Counted from the stretch's first letter, positions 53,710 through 62,656 are shown. The stretch: DNA of 64,000 bases from CBFFRJ01 sp051486985 (GCF_051486985.1 NZ_JAHVDV010000029.1:6400-70399), one strand, 5' to 3'. Translations and numbers: made by a program. Notes: generated by a model not told the origin, from the sequence alone.

Positions 53710-54294
53710 ATGATCCTTGATAAATACATCCCTCAATATATCTCCGTACTGAAAGGGTTTTCAGAAAGAGAAAAGATACTTGTCGCGCTCTGTAACCTTC
53801 AGAGGCACGAAGTTTGTGTAGAAAAATTCGATAAAATTTACAATGAAAACCTATCGAATGATTTCAGAGCCAGCCTGGACAGACTGGTCAATTACCTTTC
53901 TGGTGCGCACCTTGATCTGGAAAGTTTAAAAAAAATAGCAATGTGCGGGCCAGACAGTGACGATTATCAACAAATTGAGGGCAGTATTGCTCAAAATGCA
54001 TTCGGTGCATTGTACTTCTTATGTAATTACATTACTTCTAAAAATGACATGGATTTACTCCAGTCTATTGATAAGTCCTTTGAGAGCATGGATGTTCTTA
54101 ATTATGACAAGGGCACCCCAGAAGAAGAGGAGCAATATTTCAATGACGAAGGCCGAAACCTGGGGTTACTTATTGAAAAGATAAGGAAAAGCCCTTCAGA
54201 AACCCATGAAGATATAAAAAACCTTATGGTGTTTGCACAGGCGAAAAGCATAAGCATCCAGACTGTTCTTTCTACTGGTTTGCGGTCATGTTAA
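53710..54294 (+). CDS. DUF416-like protein, probable immunity protein
   Basis: The 194-aa protein resembles YjaG/DUF416 in its helical pattern: KILVALCNLQRHEVCVEKFD, FRASLDRLVNYLSGAHLDLE, DSDDYQQIEGSIAQNAFGAL. DUF416 members also occur as immunity genes beside Rhs and type VI toxins. It lies 253 bases after the Rhs relic and is low in GC, so I infer an orphan immunity gene kept after its toxin was lost. AGGGAGTCCTTAAA gives a good ribosome site. Confidence 0.6.
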   Translation: MILDKYIPQYISVLKGFSEREKILVALCNLQRHEVCVEKFDKIYNENLSNDFRASLDRLVNYLSGAHLDLESLKKIAMCGPDSDDYQQIEGSIAQNAFGALYFLCNYITSKNDMDLLQSIDKSFESMDVLNYDKGTPEEEEQYFNDEGRNLGLLIEKIRKSPSETHEDIKNLMVFAQAKSISIQTVLSTGLRSC

Positions 54295-55151
54295 TTTGTG
54301 AGGGGATATTTTTTTGAAGGCTGCTTCAGCAGCAGATTTTAATATGAGGTTAGAAAAAACTTCGATGATAAAACCAAAGGTGTGAGGAAGCGGGAAAAGA
54401 AACTCATACCTGAGGTAAAATTATTTTTTTGCCATGTATATGAAATAAATCGGTTCGTATATGAGGAAATATCAGCTCGATGGGTTTGATGATATTGCAG
54501 TAGATATTTCCGGCCTTACTTTTCCCGCCTTTGAGAACATTCTTTTTCACTACCTCTTTATCTTCAGCCTGAACTCATTGCGCGCTTCCTGAAGAACCTC
54601 AGGTCAAACCTGCGATAGTGTGCAGGTTCCGTCCGAAACGCCACGCCGTTATATCACGGTGTGCATGAACAGCAGCCGGGCCAGGTTGCCGCCCTAATCC
54701 AGATAGAAGAATCTGCCGGGCATGAGTCTGAAGGGGGCCTGGCTGTAATAACGTCATCGCAGCTTGCGAAGCAACCACGGTGAACGTGTAAGTTGCTCTG
54801 AGAAAACATATCACGTAATGCTGATTGAGTGGTCAGGTTCACTAGTCAGGATGGTCTGCGCTTTACTGACAATACGAATCAACTTATTTCTTTCTAATAC
54901 CTTGATGAGTTTGGTGATCCCTTTACCACGCCGTAAACCCTGATCGGTGCCCTGATTTTTTGGGGCGATATAGTTGTTCGGTCCGTCCACAGAACACAGA
55001 ACACAAAAAATAGAACCTAAGGTTCGCGAAATGACTAAGAAAGCTGGCTTTTCGCTCCGGACAAATCCTGTCAGCCATCGCCAAATCCCGTGGCAGTATT
55101 CATAGACCGGAGCGATGAAATTAACGTACATGCCAGAGGGCGTTGAGTTAT
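54295..55151. other. Accessory spacer with decayed frames
   Basis: A 43-codon plus-strand frame at 54462 (MRKYQLDGFDDIAVDISGLT) and an unrecognised minus-strand frame at 54811-55173 occur. Neither has a ribosome site or known family. Frame changes are frequent, as expected of toxin-gene debris. Confidence 0.4.
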
Positions 55152-55274
55152 GGCATTGGCAAAGGACTTTCATGGGGCGTCAGTGGCATGGCAAACGAGT
55201 GGAACGATGGCTGGGATACTAAGTTTAATGCTGGCCGGAGACGGTTTGCTGAAGTGAAGGGAGAAAAGATATGA
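55152..55274 (+). pseudogene. C-terminal relic, start of an overlapping ORF chain
   Basis: The open frame reads GIGKGLSWGVSGMANEWNDG and WDTKFNAGRRRFAEVKGEKI, then TGA overlapping the ATG of the next frame. The look is that of the tail of a secreted effector or its partner; the family is not recognised. Confidence 0.4.
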
Positions 55275-55384
55275 CGCCTGTTTATTTTCCAGGCATCGTT
55301 GGCGATATCGATGGTAGTTCGGACTCTGAGCTCAGCGGGAAGTATGAAGGACACAAATCATTTCAGGGAGATCGCGAAAAATGA
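55271..55384 (+). CDS. 37-aa open frame coupled to both neighbours
   Basis: AAGGGAG lies 7 bases before the ATG, and both ends overlap neighbours as ATGA. Sequence MTPVYFPGIVGDIDGSSDSE and GKYEGHKSFQGDREK. Its quality suggests real translation, but no family is recognised and it could be the front piece of a frameshifted longer protein. Confidence 0.4.
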   Translation: MTPVYFPGIVGDIDGSSDSELSGKYEGHKSFQGDREK

Positions 55385-55623
55385 GAAAGCAAAATCTATT
55401 TCTGCATCTGGTTGTTTTTATCGCATTAAGTATTGTGTCTGTTTTTTTGACAGCAATGGCTTTATACGTAACTGCTGAGTTATTACTCTTCTTCTTAAAG
55501 GGGAAACCTATTCATTTCACAATGGATAATATCTTACTGCTCTGCAAGATAAGCCTTAGTGTCGGAGGCTTTGTCGGGAGCGGAATGTGGTTAGGTCGGG
55601 TATTGAACTTAAAAGGATTTTAA
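55381..55623 (+). CDS. Small two-helix membrane protein, immunity-like
   Basis: The 80-aa product has two hydrophobic helices (LHLVVFIALSIVSVFLTAMA, ISLSVGGFVGSGMWLGRVL) joined by a short loop (GKPIHFTMDN). Size, topology and placement behind effector-like relics resemble membrane immunity proteins against pore-forming or lipid-attacking toxins. This is inference from shape and context only. Confidence 0.5.
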   Translation: MRKQNLFLHLVVFIALSIVSVFLTAMALYVTAELLLFFLKGKPIHFTMDNILLLCKISLSVGGFVGSGMWLGRVLNLKGF

Positions 55624-55703
55624 GTTGTTGTTGGGATTAATGGTCCTGGTCTGCCGAAAGGAGTGGATGACATGGGTTAATCCCAACAGTCTCCTGCTGG
55701 TAG

Positions 55704-55796
55704 TATGCTACAGGACGGGGCTTCACGGATGAGCTGGCGGCAGCGCTGGTTAAAAAATCACTGGGCCAGATACCCGAAGCGCGGGAGGCATTTTGA
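55704..55796 (+). pseudogene. HNH-type bacterial toxin relic
   Basis: The fragment YATGRGFTDELAAALVKKSL and GQIPEAREAF, then TGA where relatives have Trp, matches the region just before the HNH nuclease domain of S-type pyocin/colicin-like and type VI DNase effectors (GFTDELAxALVxxxxGxIPxAREAFW). The catalytic HH...H part is missing. A TAG precedes it in frame. Confidence 0.5.
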
Positions 55797-56066
55797 GATG
55801 GGGATGATTGCAAGGGCACACTATTTTAGTGTCCTTGTGAGCGCAGTAACGTATGAGGGCGAAATGCCGCCGCAGAGCGCTGTAAAAATATTATCCTTTA
55901 GCTGTAACCCCTGTTCGTTTTCTTCTGGGTGCGTAATGTGCTTCCCAGTCCGCACCGGCTCCCGAACAGGGCAAACCGGATGTGGCAGTCGTCGAGAGTC
56001 ACGCCGTCGGTTTTTCTATCGCAGATTAATTACGTTAAACCGCGCCTGTTGAAAGGAGGTGAAAAA
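55797..56066. other. Spacer before the Imm11 gene
   Basis: Frame fragments only. The last bases hold AAAGGAGGT, a near-perfect ribosome site 7 bases before the next ATG. Confidence 0.4.
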
Positions 56067-56657
56067 ATGAATTATATAATCTCAGCAGAAGAAAATACAT
56101 ATAACTTGGTTGACTATCTCCATGATGTATCTACAGATTACTCGTTATTTAATGAAGGTCTCAGCCTTGATGGTCTTGATCATACATTAAAATATAAAGC
56201 CAGGAATAAAGCCAGTTTTAATAAAATAAAAAATTGCCACATGCTTTCTTCAACAGGGCCAGAGTTGGTTAGCCGACAACTCAGGTCTATTCTCGAACGT
56301 GAAACAGCAACGGAAGTTGAGTTTTTTGATGCTCAAATAATGTTTGGGAACGATATTTTAGATGGTTTTAGTGTGATAAATCCTATAGTAAAGATAGATT
56401 GTTGTGACATGAATAAAAGCGAATATGAGCTGACAAACTTCGACCCAAATCATCCTAACTATCTGTTTTTATATGCAGTAATATTAGAAGATAGAGCTGA
56501 TGAGTATAATATTATCAGATGCAATGAATGGCATAATTTAATCGTGATTAGTGAAAAAATAAAGTCGGCGATCTTAAAGGCTGAATTGAAGGGTATCAAA
56601 TTCTATCGCGCAATTGATCTGACGTATGAAAACAGAACCATATGTGAGATAAGTTAA
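56067..56657 (+). CDS. Imm11/DUF1629 family immunity protein
   Basis: With the ATG at 56067 (strong AAAGGAGGT site) the product is 196 aa; the longer frame from 55929 is rejected. The pattern MNYIISAEENTYNLVDYLHD, SSTGPELVSRQLRSILERET, VEFFDAQIMFGNDILDGFSV, and NLIVISEKIKSAILKAELKG matches DUF1629/Imm11 proteins, which neutralise nuclease and other toxins in polymorphic-toxin loci. The HNH-like relic 270 bases upstream may be its former toxin. Low GC and an intact frame suggest it is still expressed as an orphan defence against kin. Confidence 0.75.
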   Translation: MNYIISAEENTYNLVDYLHDVSTDYSLFNEGLSLDGLDHTLKYKARNKASFNKIKNCHMLSSTGPELVSRQLRSILERETATEVEFFDAQIMFGNDILDGFSVINPIVKIDCCDMNKSEYELTNFDPNHPNYLFLYAVILEDRADEYNIIRCNEWHNLIVISEKIKSAILKAELKGIKFYRAIDLTYENRTICEIS

Positions 56658-57572
56658 ATATATTATGAGTTTAATTCACTGAGAAAAAATAAAATTAAGT
56701 ATAGTTTTATTGTTAATGGCCGGGTAAGGCTTCCCACCGGCTCTTTATTGGTAAACCCTTATTCACCACATAAAATATCTCTCTGAAAGTGAAATTTTCA
56801 CTTTCATAATAACTTCCACGGCTCCAATGCTATGGGGACTGGATGTAACAAGACAATCAGCGTAACCAGCAGAAAGAAATGCAGTTCTGTGTTTTGCCGC
56901 AACGGCTGAAGGGTACGTTTTGAGAAAACAACAAACCAGGCAGAAAAATTCACCGCATACAACAGCGAAAACAGACCGGCAACCGCTTCAATCGCTGAGC
57001 TGTTCCAGTAACGTAGCGTTGCAAGGCAGTCTTCTCAGCTTAAAAGACCAATGTTGTGCAACTTTATATACGAAAATCTCTGAAGGCTTTTTAAACTCAA
57101 AAAAATTTGAATGTTGATAATGGCGCGATGACCTCGTTGCGTTAGTTCTGTTCAGCTTTGGATGACCACTCCTGACACAGAGCGAACATTCGGTTCCCAC
57201 CATTCTGTCCAAAACCATTGAGTCCCGCCTTGCGGCGCAATTCCTGCCATGTGCGCAATCTCTCACATTATTCTTCACCCGCAGAGCGCCGACAGTGAGG
57301 GTATGCCTGGCAATCGGGACGATTAAGTTTCCGGCTGCGTTCACGCACGCTTAATTTTCATGGTGACGATCGTCATAATGGGTATGACAGCAACGGGTTT
57401 CACGCGGTTGGTTCGCGGCTCGCTCAGGAGGGGATTTACACCAGCGGATACAGCGTGTAAGGCTGTTCCTGTTTACGCAATGAAAGATGGCAGATAACGG
57501 CGTTGCTGATTTTTTGCGGAGAGCCACCCCCGCAATTTGTCTTCTCAGGCTTGCGCCTTCCCCCCAAGCGTT
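56658..57572. other. Spacer between the toxin/immunity zone and the sugar operon
   Basis: An open frame at 56920-57117 (MRKQQTRQKNSPHTTAKTDR) has no recognised family. One degenerate repeat copy lies at 57162-57190. A minus-strand frame ending at 57436 (HLSLRKQEQPYTLYPLV) runs against the kinase end and is unassigned. Confidence 0.4.
57162..57190. repeat. Dispersed repeat, copy 11 (partial, degenerate)
   Basis: GACCACTCCTGACACAGAGC followed by GAACATT resembles GTCCGCTTCTGGCACATAGC followed by GGACATT. Confidence 0.45.
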
Positions 57573-59084
57573 TCAGCTCGCCTGCGTTTTTTGCGTGCGG
57601 GCAAGCTGCACCGCGCATTGCCATTCGTGCCAGCGCTGTTGCAGCCGACCGTGGCGAGCGGTATCCGGGGTAAAGGTGACATGCTCAGGCAGATACTGGC
57701 GCAACTGTTCGGTATCCACCTTTAATAACGCCTTACGCGCCAGCAGAGCAGCCCCCATTGCCGAGAGTTCCGGCACGTCGCTGCGCATGACCGGGCAGCC
57801 GAGCAGGTCGGCCTGGTACTGCATCAGCCAGTCGTTTTTGGTGGGGCCACCGTCAACCATGAGCGCCTTCAGAGCGAAATCGCCGTGCTGGCGCATAGCC
57901 ACCACCACATCCGCAATCTGATAAGTAATAGACTCCAGCGCGGCCCGCACCAGATGGGCGCGTTTAACGCCGCGACTTAAGCCATGAATCAGCCCACGCG
58001 CATTTTCATCCCACCAGGGGGCACCAAGCCCGGTCAGCGCTGGCACAAAGTAGACGCCGAGCGTGGAGTCCACCGAGGCCGGTAGCGTATTCAGCGCCTG
58101 AGCGAGTTCAGCTTCCGGCAGTTCACTCAGGCCCGTGCTTTCCACCATCCACGCTACCGCATCACCGGTATGTGGAATATTGCCCTCCAGCCCGAAGACC
58201 AGGCTGTCGCCGTCGTGCCAGGCCACGGTGGTGGCAAGGGATTTCACCTCGCACTGTGCCGAGGTTACGGGGGCCATCACCGAAGAACCCGTACCATAGG
58301 TGGCTTTGACACAGCCCGCCGCACCCAGACCGTGAGCAAACAGGGCGGCATGTGAATCACCTGTCATCGCCATTACCGGTATCCCGTCCGGGATGCCTTC
58401 AAGCCCTTTGGTGTGACCAAAAAGTCCGCTGGAGGGGCGGATCTCTGGCAGCGCCTGGCGCGGGATCTGGAACAGCGCCAGCATTTCGGCATCCCAGTCA
58501 GCGGTGCTGAGGCTCAGCAACTGGGTGCGCGACGCATTGGAATAATCACAGCAAAACGCCTCGCCGCCTGTCAGGTTCCACAGCAGCCAGCTGTCGATGG
58601 TGCCAAGGCAAATTTCGCCCTGTTGAGCCAGCAGATTGCCGTGCGGGACAGATTCCAGCAGCCAGCGCATTTTGGACGCTGAAAAGAGCGGGGCGACCGG
58701 CAGGCCGGTCACCGCTTTAATCCTGTCCTCTTTTCCCTCAACACGCAGTGCGTGGCAAAAATCCGCCGTGCGCGAACACTGCCAGCTTATCGCCGGGCCT
58801 AAAGGCTGGCTGCTCGCCCGATACCAGCCCATCGCGGTTTCCCGCTGGTTACTGATGGCCAGTGCGGCAACATGTTCTGCCCCTACGCGTTCCACCACCT
58901 GGCGAATCACCGCCAGCGAGGCCGCCAGCAGCGTTTCGCCCGACTGCTCCACCCAACCTTCGCGCGGCGTCTGGATGGTTAACGCACGGGAGGCTTTCGC
59001 CACCACATGCCCGCTTGCATCCAGCGCCACGGCTTTGGCGTTGGTAGTGCCTTCATCCAGCGCGATAACAATCTCTTTCGACAT
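57573..59084 (-). CDS. FGGY-family carbohydrate kinase
   Basis: From the ATG at 59084 (MSKEIVIALDEGTTNAKAVA) the kinase is 503 aa with both ribonuclease-H-like domains: phosphate-1 loop DEGTTNAKA, sugar-site GWVEQSGE and SNQRET, phosphate-2 loop YGTGSSVMA, adenosine motif MVDGGPTKNDWLMQYQADLL. It resembles glycerol kinase in layout but lies in an operon with an aldose isomerase and a split transketolase, so it should phosphorylate the ketose made by the isomerase. Last gene of the operon, 30 bases after the isomerase stop. Confidence 0.9.
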   Translation of the reverse strand: MSKEIVIALDEGTTNAKAVALDASGHVVAKASRALTIQTPREGWVEQSGETLLAASLAVIRQVVERVGAEHVAALAISNQRETAMGWYRASSQPLGPAISWQCSRTADFCHALRVEGKEDRIKAVTGLPVAPLFSASKMRWLLESVPHGNLLAQQGEICLGTIDSWLLWNLTGGEAFCCDYSNASRTQLLSLSTADWDAEMLALFQIPRQALPEIRPSSGLFGHTKGLEGIPDGIPVMAMTGDSHAALFAHGLGAAGCVKATYGTGSSVMAPVTSAQCEVKSLATTVAWHDGDSLVFGLEGNIPHTGDAVAWMVESTGLSELPEAELAQALNTLPASVDSTLGVYFVPALTGLGAPWWDENARGLIHGLSRGVKRAHLVRAALESITYQIADVVVAMRQHGDFALKALMVDGGPTKNDWLMQYQADLLGCPVMRSDVPELSAMGAALLARKALLKVDTEQLRQYLPEHVTFTPDTARHGRLQQRWHEWQCAVQLARTQKTQAS

Positions 59085-59114
59085 GACCTTTCTCCCTGAG
59101 CCCAAACCTGCGCA

Positions 59115-60533
59115 TTACCGGTGCAGGTAGGTGTCAACGTTGAGATAACGGGTAAAGGCTTCGTGCAGAACCTGTCCGCTGGCAGCATGGTTCATGGCGA
59201 CGTGGTGCTCAAAACCATTGCGGCAAATAAAGGAGAGCAACTCTTCCAGACGAGGAACCTGGATAACGGCGCGGCAGCCGACGGTGTCGAGCGGATCGTT
59301 CACCGACTGACCTTCGCCAACGTAGGCCTTAATTTCGCCCGTCAGATCGTCGGTGCTCAGACGGAAATAGGTGAGGGAGCCTGCTTTCAGGCGACCATGT
59401 ACGGCCCCGCAGGTGTTCTCTTTGCCGACGGTAGTACCGATGATATCGGCAGTGCCCATGTGCGGGGACTCCAGACTGGCCGAGGCGAAGTTGCCGCAGT
59501 GAAAGAGCACGCATTTGTCGCGATCGTCGCCGAAGTTGTTGTTCCAGTCAGCAATCGAGGCCGGGCTCATGTTGGCACTGGCCAGCGCATACATCGACAG
59601 CGCACCCATCACGTCCACTTCGCAGGCGGACGGCATCAGCTGACCGGACATCACGCTCATAATAGAGCAGACGTTAATGCCGAGGTTTTCCTGCAATGAC
59701 GTCCAGCACTGAATAGCAGTGGTATCGATATCGTTGGCGGTGACCCATTCGCTGATGACCACAAACAGTTTTGCCATGGTGACCAGTTTTTCCGCCGGGA
59801 TGCGGCTGGCGTCGGCGTTATCCAGCAGCAGACGCCGTTTTTCATCCACGCGGATGTCATCGTCACGCAGGGTTTTTATGCGGGTGAAGACTTCCGAAAG
59901 ATCGAGTGTCTCCACGGCAATGCCTAAACGCTCCAGCAGTTTTTCACTGTAACGCACGGTGTTAAAGCCCGCCGGACGTGCGCCAATCGCACCGACACGC
60001 ACGCCGCGCATGCTGCTTACCACACGGCAAACTTGCTCGAAGCGCTTGAGGTCCTGCTCAAAGATCTCACCGTTGACCGCGCAGACGTGCTGGGTCGTCA
60101 GGGTAAAAGGAATGCCGTACTGACGCAGGTTGTTGCACAGGGAGATTTTGCCGCAGAAGCTGTCGCGACGGGTCGCCAGCCCCATTTTGTCGAGATTATC
60201 CTCTTCAGCCTGGACCAGTACCGGCACGTTCAGACCAGAAAGACGCAGGGTTTCCGCAATGGCTTTCTCGTCGCCAAAGTTAGGCAGCAGCACCACCACG
60301 CCGTGGATTTCATCGCGATGTGCACGGAACAGCTCGGCGCACACTTTTGCATCCTGACGCGTCTCCACGCCCCCCAGTTCCGTTTGCGTCTCATCCAGCA
60401 TAATGGTGTTGATGCCCAGACGGTCGAAGAGGGCGACAGCGTGCTCACGGGCTTCTGCCACCAGGTAGCTTGGGAAGAACCCACGGTTGCCGATAATAAC
60501 CGCCATTGTCAGTTTTTGAGGAATTCGGGACAT
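59115..60533 (-). CDS. L-fucose/L-arabinose isomerase-family protein
   Basis: The 472-aa protein has the three-domain layout of FucI/AraA-like aldose-ketose isomerases. Visible marks: N-terminal IGNRGFFPSYLVAEAREHAV, the central RVGAIGARPAGFNTVRYSEK, the metal-site region SEWVTANDIDTTAIQCWTSL, and the His-containing C-terminal LFHCGNFASASLESPHMG. It probably converts an aldose to the ketose used by the adjacent FGGY kinase. It is shorter than FucI proper (about 590 aa), in line with the broad uncharacterised subgroup. The natural sugar is not known. Confidence 0.85.
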   Translation of the reverse strand: MSRIPQKLTMAVIIGNRGFFPSYLVAEAREHAVALFDRLGINTIMLDETQTELGGVETRQDAKVCAELFRAHRDEIHGVVVLLPNFGDEKAIAETLRLSGLNVPVLVQAEEDNLDKMGLATRRDSFCGKISLCNNLRQYGIPFTLTTQHVCAVNGEIFEQDLKRFEQVCRVVSSMRGVRVGAIGARPAGFNTVRYSEKLLERLGIAVETLDLSEVFTRIKTLRDDDIRVDEKRRLLLDNADASRIPAEKLVTMAKLFVVISEWVTANDIDTTAIQCWTSLQENLGINVCSIMSVMSGQLMPSACEVDVMGALSMYALASANMSPASIADWNNNFGDDRDKCVLFHCGNFASASLESPHMGTADIIGTTVGKENTCGAVHGRLKAGSLTYFRLSTDDLTGEIKAYVGEGQSVNDPLDTVGCRAVIQVPRLEELLSFICRNGFEHHVAMNHAASGQVLHEAFTRYLNVDTYLHR

Positions 60534-60568
60534 TGCAATACTCTCCAGTAAGATGTGCTTTATTGTTT

Positions 60569-61516
60569 TTATTGCCGGTTCAGTAAGATCTGCCGGGCAT
60601 GTTTTACGACGCCAGCCGCATCAATTTCATGACGGGCGCGGGTCGAGGCGCGATCGGCGGCGATGGCATACTGTCCATCCTGAATGCCCAGTCGACGCAA
60701 CGGGAGTGCGCACCCTGCTTCAGCCAGCACTTCTGCCACCAGGCTACCCACACCGCCATTCACGTTGTGCTCTTCAACGCTCACCACGGCTTTGCAGGTT
60801 TTCAGCGCGTCCAGCAGTTGTGATGTATTGCAGGGGCGAATAGACGGTACACTGATAACACTGGCCTCAATACCCTGTGCTGACAGTTGTGTGGCGGCCT
60901 CGACAATTTCATGCACCGTTGAACCCATCGCGACCAGCGCAACATCCTGACCCTGCCGCAGTACGTCAATCTGGCCTGGCGCAAAGCGGTAATGTTCGTC
61001 ATGGAGTTCCGGCAGGGCTTTACCATCCAGACGGATGTAAACCGGACCCACGTGCGCCAGGGCGTAATCAATGATCTGGCGGCACTCGACCGGGCAGGAG
61101 GGGGCGTAAATTTCGATATTGCCAAAGCCGCGCAGCACGGCGATATCGTCAATGCTGTGGTGGGTACTGGCGAGCGGGCCGTAGCTGGCTCCCGCATTCA
61201 GGCCAAACAGCTTCACGTTGGTGTTGTTGTAGCAAATATCGACCTTGATCTGCTCGTTGGCGCGGGAGATCAAAAACGGTGCGGCGTTACAGGTTACCGC
61301 CACTTTGCCACCAATCGCGAGGCCAGCGGCTGCGCCGACCAGGGTCTGCTCCGCGATACCCACGTTCACCAGGCGACCGGGAAACTTCTTCATAAAGGGG
61401 GCGATTTTAGCCGTTGAGGTCGAATCTGCTACCACCGGTATCAGATCCACGCCATTTTCGACCGCATCGATAAACGCATTCACCATCACGGTGGCGAGGT
61501 GTTCGCTGTTACTCAT
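60569..61516 (-). CDS. Transketolase, C-terminal subunit
   Basis: The 315-aa protein is the pyrimidine-binding half of a split ThDP enzyme: the activating Glu in NVGIAEQTLVGAAAGLAIGG and a C-terminal transketolase domain (VALVAMGSTVHEIVEAATQL, VVSVEEHNVNGGVGSLVAEV). Its ATG overlaps the TAA of the N-terminal subunit (ATGAGTAA), so the two chains are made in equal amounts and should form an alpha2beta2 enzyme. Followed after 35 bases by the isomerase. Confidence 0.92.
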   Translation of the reverse strand: MSNSEHLATVMVNAFIDAVENGVDLIPVVADSTSTAKIAPFMKKFPGRLVNVGIAEQTLVGAAAGLAIGGKVAVTCNAAPFLISRANEQIKVDICYNNTNVKLFGLNAGASYGPLASTHHSIDDIAVLRGFGNIEIYAPSCPVECRQIIDYALAHVGPVYIRLDGKALPELHDEHYRFAPGQIDVLRQGQDVALVAMGSTVHEIVEAATQLSAQGIEASVISVPSIRPCNTSQLLDALKTCKAVVSVEEHNVNGGVGSLVAEVLAEAGCALPLRRLGIQDGQYAIAADRASTRARHEIDAAGVVKHARQILLNRQ

Positions 61517-62339
61517 CTTTCAGTTCCTCCAGCGCCAGTTCAACTTCTTCGCCTTTCGGCACGCGGTGGTGCCACTCGGGACGTCCCTGAATGAAGGAGA
61601 CGCCCGCGCCTTTGGTGGTATGGGCAATCACCACGTGCGGTTTACCGCCAGGCTGCAACCCTTCCAGCGTCGCCACCACGTCAGCCATGTCGTTACCCTT
61701 ACATTCGGTCACCTGCATACCGAAGGCGCGCCATTTCTCATCCAGCGGATCGGTGTTCATGATCTCTTTGGTTGAACCAGCCAGCTGTAAATTGTTCTTG
61801 TCATTGATAATAATCAGGTTATCAAGCTGATAATGGGCGGCGACCAGCGCGGCTTCCCAGTTACTGCCTTCAGCCAGTTCACCGTCACCGGTAATGGCAA
61901 AGACGCGACGCGTGCTGTTGCTGCGTTTTGCGGCCAGCGCAATGCCCACCGCGACAGGCAGACCGTGGCCCAGCGCCCCGGTGTTCAGTTCAATGCCGGG
62001 GGTTTTATGCTTCACCGGGTGGCCCGGCAGGTGTGAGTCGGCATGTTGATAGGTAGAGAGCCAGTCGACGGGGATGAACCCGGCTTCTGCCAGTACGCAG
62101 TAGTAGCCGCCGACCGCATGACCTTTTGACTGGATATAAATGTCACGCTCGTCGCTGTCTGCCGTGTCCGGCGAGCAGTTCAGAATGCGGAAATAGAGGG
62201 CGGTCAGGAGTTCCACCTGCGACAAATCAGCACCCGTGTGCCCACCAGCCGGGCTTTCAGCGTTCAGCACAATAATGCGCCGACGAACCGCGCGTGCTTT
62301 TTTTTCAAGCTCTTCTACAGAGAGCGAAAACGGATTCAT
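61509..62339 (-). CDS. Transketolase, N-terminal (ThDP-binding) subunit
   Basis: With ATG at 62339 (MNPFSLSVEELEKKARAVRR) it is 276 aa; the frame open to 62420 adds no family sequence. The ThDP signature is complete: GDGELAEGSNWEAALVAAHY, ending in NDKNN about 28 residues later. AGGHTGADLSQVELLTALYF and LNTGALGHGLPVAVGIALAA are standard. First gene of the operon. It transfers a two-carbon ketol unit between a ketose phosphate and an aldose phosphate; the specific donor is set by the operon's sugar. Confidence 0.92.
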   Translation of the reverse strand: MNPFSLSVEELEKKARAVRRRIIVLNAESPAGGHTGADLSQVELLTALYFRILNCSPDTADSDERDIYIQSKGHAVGGYYCVLAEAGFIPVDWLSTYQHADSHLPGHPVKHKTPGIELNTGALGHGLPVAVGIALAAKRSNSTRRVFAITGDGELAEGSNWEAALVAAHYQLDNLIIINDKNNLQLAGSTKEIMNTDPLDEKWRAFGMQVTECKGNDMADVVATLEGLQPGGKPHVVIAHTTKGAGVSFIQGRPEWHHRVPKGEEVELALEELKDE

Positions 62340-62367
62340 AGTCCACCTCTTGAATGTATAATCTGTA

Positions 62368-62383
62368 TTGAATAAATATTCAA
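62368..62383. promoter_or_regulatory. Putative SorC-type operator 1
   Basis: TTGAATAAATATTCAA has perfect 7-bp arms. It lies 29 bases upstream of the transketolase start and contains GAATAAATATTC, repeated exactly at 62461-62472. Confidence 0.6.
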
Positions 62384-62460
62384 TCAGGGTGAAAAAGTGC
62401 GCCTGCAAGGGACACTGCATCAGTTATCGCAAGGTCTTAAGACAGGTTTTAATGCACTCG

Positions 62461-62472
62461 GAATAAATATTC
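62461..62472. promoter_or_regulatory. Putative SorC-type operator 2
   Basis: GAATAAATATTC, identical over 12 bases to the core of operator 1 and 91 bp from it. A weaker TTATTATTCA follows at 62481-62490. Two sites in a divergent gap suit a tetrameric SorC-family regulator. Confidence 0.6.
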
Positions 62473-62656
62473 ACTACTGATTTATTATTCATGGTTAAAG
62501 ATATGCCCAGAAAGAGGCTTTGTCTACGCCTGGTCAGCGCAAATTTGAGAGAAAGGAGAAAACGATCACATTTGGATCCTGCACGAACCTCAGCCGTGGC
62601 TTGTTATCTATTCGGCTATGAATAAAAATGACGAGAGTAGGATTAAGGGGAAATCT

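Noticed and set aside
54811..55173. 120-aa minus-strand open frame
   Set aside because: Overlaps the plus-strand effector-like relic, lacks a start signal and reads like antisense of decayed coding sequence.
20459..57190. Dispersed GTCCGCT elements as a CRISPR array or ERIC elements
   Set aside because: Copies are irregularly spaced over 37 kb with no spacers, and the sequence does not match the ERIC core.
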